NCBI GenBank assembly: GCA_023392395.1 | Contig: JAEVZE010000422.1 | Span: 1 to 6,351 of the forward strand | Reading direction: 5' to 3' | DNA length: 6,351 nt | Source of the DNA: Bacillota bacterium | GTDB taxonomy: Bacteria; Bacillota; Clostridia; Christensenellales; Aristaeellaceae | Shown here: piece by piece, positions 5,714 through 6,351 of the stretch | How positions within the stretch are numbered: the first letter of the stretch is position 1 | Layout of the letters: every line of letters starts with the position of its first letter | Program-made: the position numbers and the translations under genes | Notes under the pieces: generated by a model | Told to the model about the DNA's origin: nothing | The model's input: only the letters and a program-made list of their open reading frames with translations | Databases searched by the model: none

Positions 5714-6351
5714 TTATGCGCCTTTCAGCGCGCTTAAAAGCTGGTCGCCCCGCCTGCCCACCGGCAGAATGTCAAGGCCCAGCGCCTCGCTGACTTCTTT
5801 CAGCGTCATGCCATCCAGGAAGACGTCTTCTCCCTCCCGCAGCATGCATTCGGTGATCAGCAACCGGTCGGCCGAGGTATTTTGCAGGCCCCGGATCAGA
5901 TCGCGCCCGGTCAGAAGACCGGACACCGTGACCGTCGGGCCGAAGTAGCCGTTTTCTACCGGGATCACGCGGGTTTCCACGCCGGGGAGCGGATGTTCCC
6001 GGATCAGTTTTTCCAGAAACGGCGCGACTGAAACACCGCAGGCAACGATCAGGCGCGCGGGTAGCGCTTTCAGATCGTCCGAGCGGTATGCCTCGTCGAA
6101 CTCCCGCTCCAGCAGTCTGCACATCCCCACGCCGTTTTCAATTTGCGGATACCCTTCGTACGATGCCTCGTCCGGGAAGGGTCGCCCGGCCATGAGGTAG
6201 AACTCGTCCGCCACCTGCACAAAGCCTGTCCCCAGCTTCTTTTGAAGCCGCTCACGCCAGGCGTCCACCTGATCGATCAGCCTCTTTGAGCCCGCCGCGT
6301 CAAAGGGCTTGAGTTCCACCAGCCCCATCCGGTGCGTGGTCAGCCCCACCG
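5714..6351 (-). CDS. DUF512 family protein, C-terminal part (radical-SAM-linked; N-terminus beyond window)
   Basis: The visible 211 residues are the C-terminal DUF512 region of a protein family that in clostridia is normally about 430-450 residues, with an N-terminal PDZ-like domain and a radical-SAM-like region (family knowledge; those parts are outside the window). Recognisable blocks in the visible fragment are VGLTTHR (1-7), a probable alpha-helical stretch (about 20-40), ADEFYLMAGRPFP (47-59), YEGYPQIENGVGM (64-76), FGPTVTVSGLLTGRDL (136-151) and LREGEDVFLDGMTLKEV (170-186). The frame is open to the right edge, and a GTG at 6349 is an internal Val, not a start. The biochemical role is not established. 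It sits immediately upstream of der in the same orientation, an arrangement I recall as recurrent in clostridia, which hints at a link to ribosome assembly or translation. Confidence 0.88.
   Translation of the reverse strand, partial: VGLTTHRMGLVELKPFDAAGSKRLIDQVDAWRERLQKKLGTGFVQVADEFYLMAGRPFPDEASYEGYPQIENGVGMCRLLEREFDEAYRSDDLKALPARLIVACGVSVAPFLEKLIREHPLPGVETRVIPVENGYFGPTVTVSGLLTGRDLIRGLQNTSADRLLITECMLREGEDVFLDGMTLKEVSEALGLDILPVGRRGDQLLSALKGA

Noticed and set aside
4069..5793. 574-codon open frame on the plus strand
   Set aside because: It is the antisense shadow of der and part of plsY, whose protein motifs are unmistakable. The translation is His/Arg/Asp-rich with no family pattern, as expected from GC-rich antisense reading.

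Overview
The window reads as chromosomal housekeeping DNA from a GC-rich Bacillota bacterium, most likely a clostridial lineage. The basis is the gene content: a DUF512 protein directly upstream of der, then plsY, plus a type III pantothenate kinase next to an ECF-transporter S component. Shine-Dalgarno sites are strong and close to GGAGG, and the genes are tightly packed. No rRNA, tRNA, CRISPR array, transposase, phage gene or origin was seen.

Right-hand block (minus strand, read from 6351 down to 2153): the C-terminal part of a DUF512 (radical-SAM-linked) protein, der (ribosome assembly GTPase), plsY (acyl-phosphate glycerol-3-phosphate acyltransferase) and xylB (xylulokinase). The gaps are 31, 3 and 50 bases. 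The der-plsY junction is so tight that the plsY ribosome binding site lies inside the last der codons. xylB is a catabolic sugar kinase at the end of an essential-gene cluster and may have its own promoter.

Middle (1819-2152): a 334-base convergent intergenic region with no credible gene. It holds a GC-rich stretch at 1842-1864 and three long, perfect inverted repeats at 1905-1950, 1982-2010 and 2011-2048. The first has a T-rich flank on the minus-strand side, which fits an intrinsic terminator for xylB. The other two abut each other with no base between them.

Left-hand block: a plus-strand VOC-superfamily metalloprotein gene (1426-1818) is divergent from a minus-strand pair, an ECF S component (probable pantothenate transporter, panT-like) followed by coaX, which runs off the left edge. 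The pair would import pantothenate and phosphorylate it as the first step of coenzyme A synthesis. The shared 213-base intergenic region contains a clear extended -10 promoter for the VOC gene and a weaker -10 candidate for the panT-coaX pair.

No new multi-gene system is evident. The points most worth a second look are the cluster of perfect hairpins, the Cys-rich ends of the VOC protein, and the linkage of the unassigned S component to coaX.
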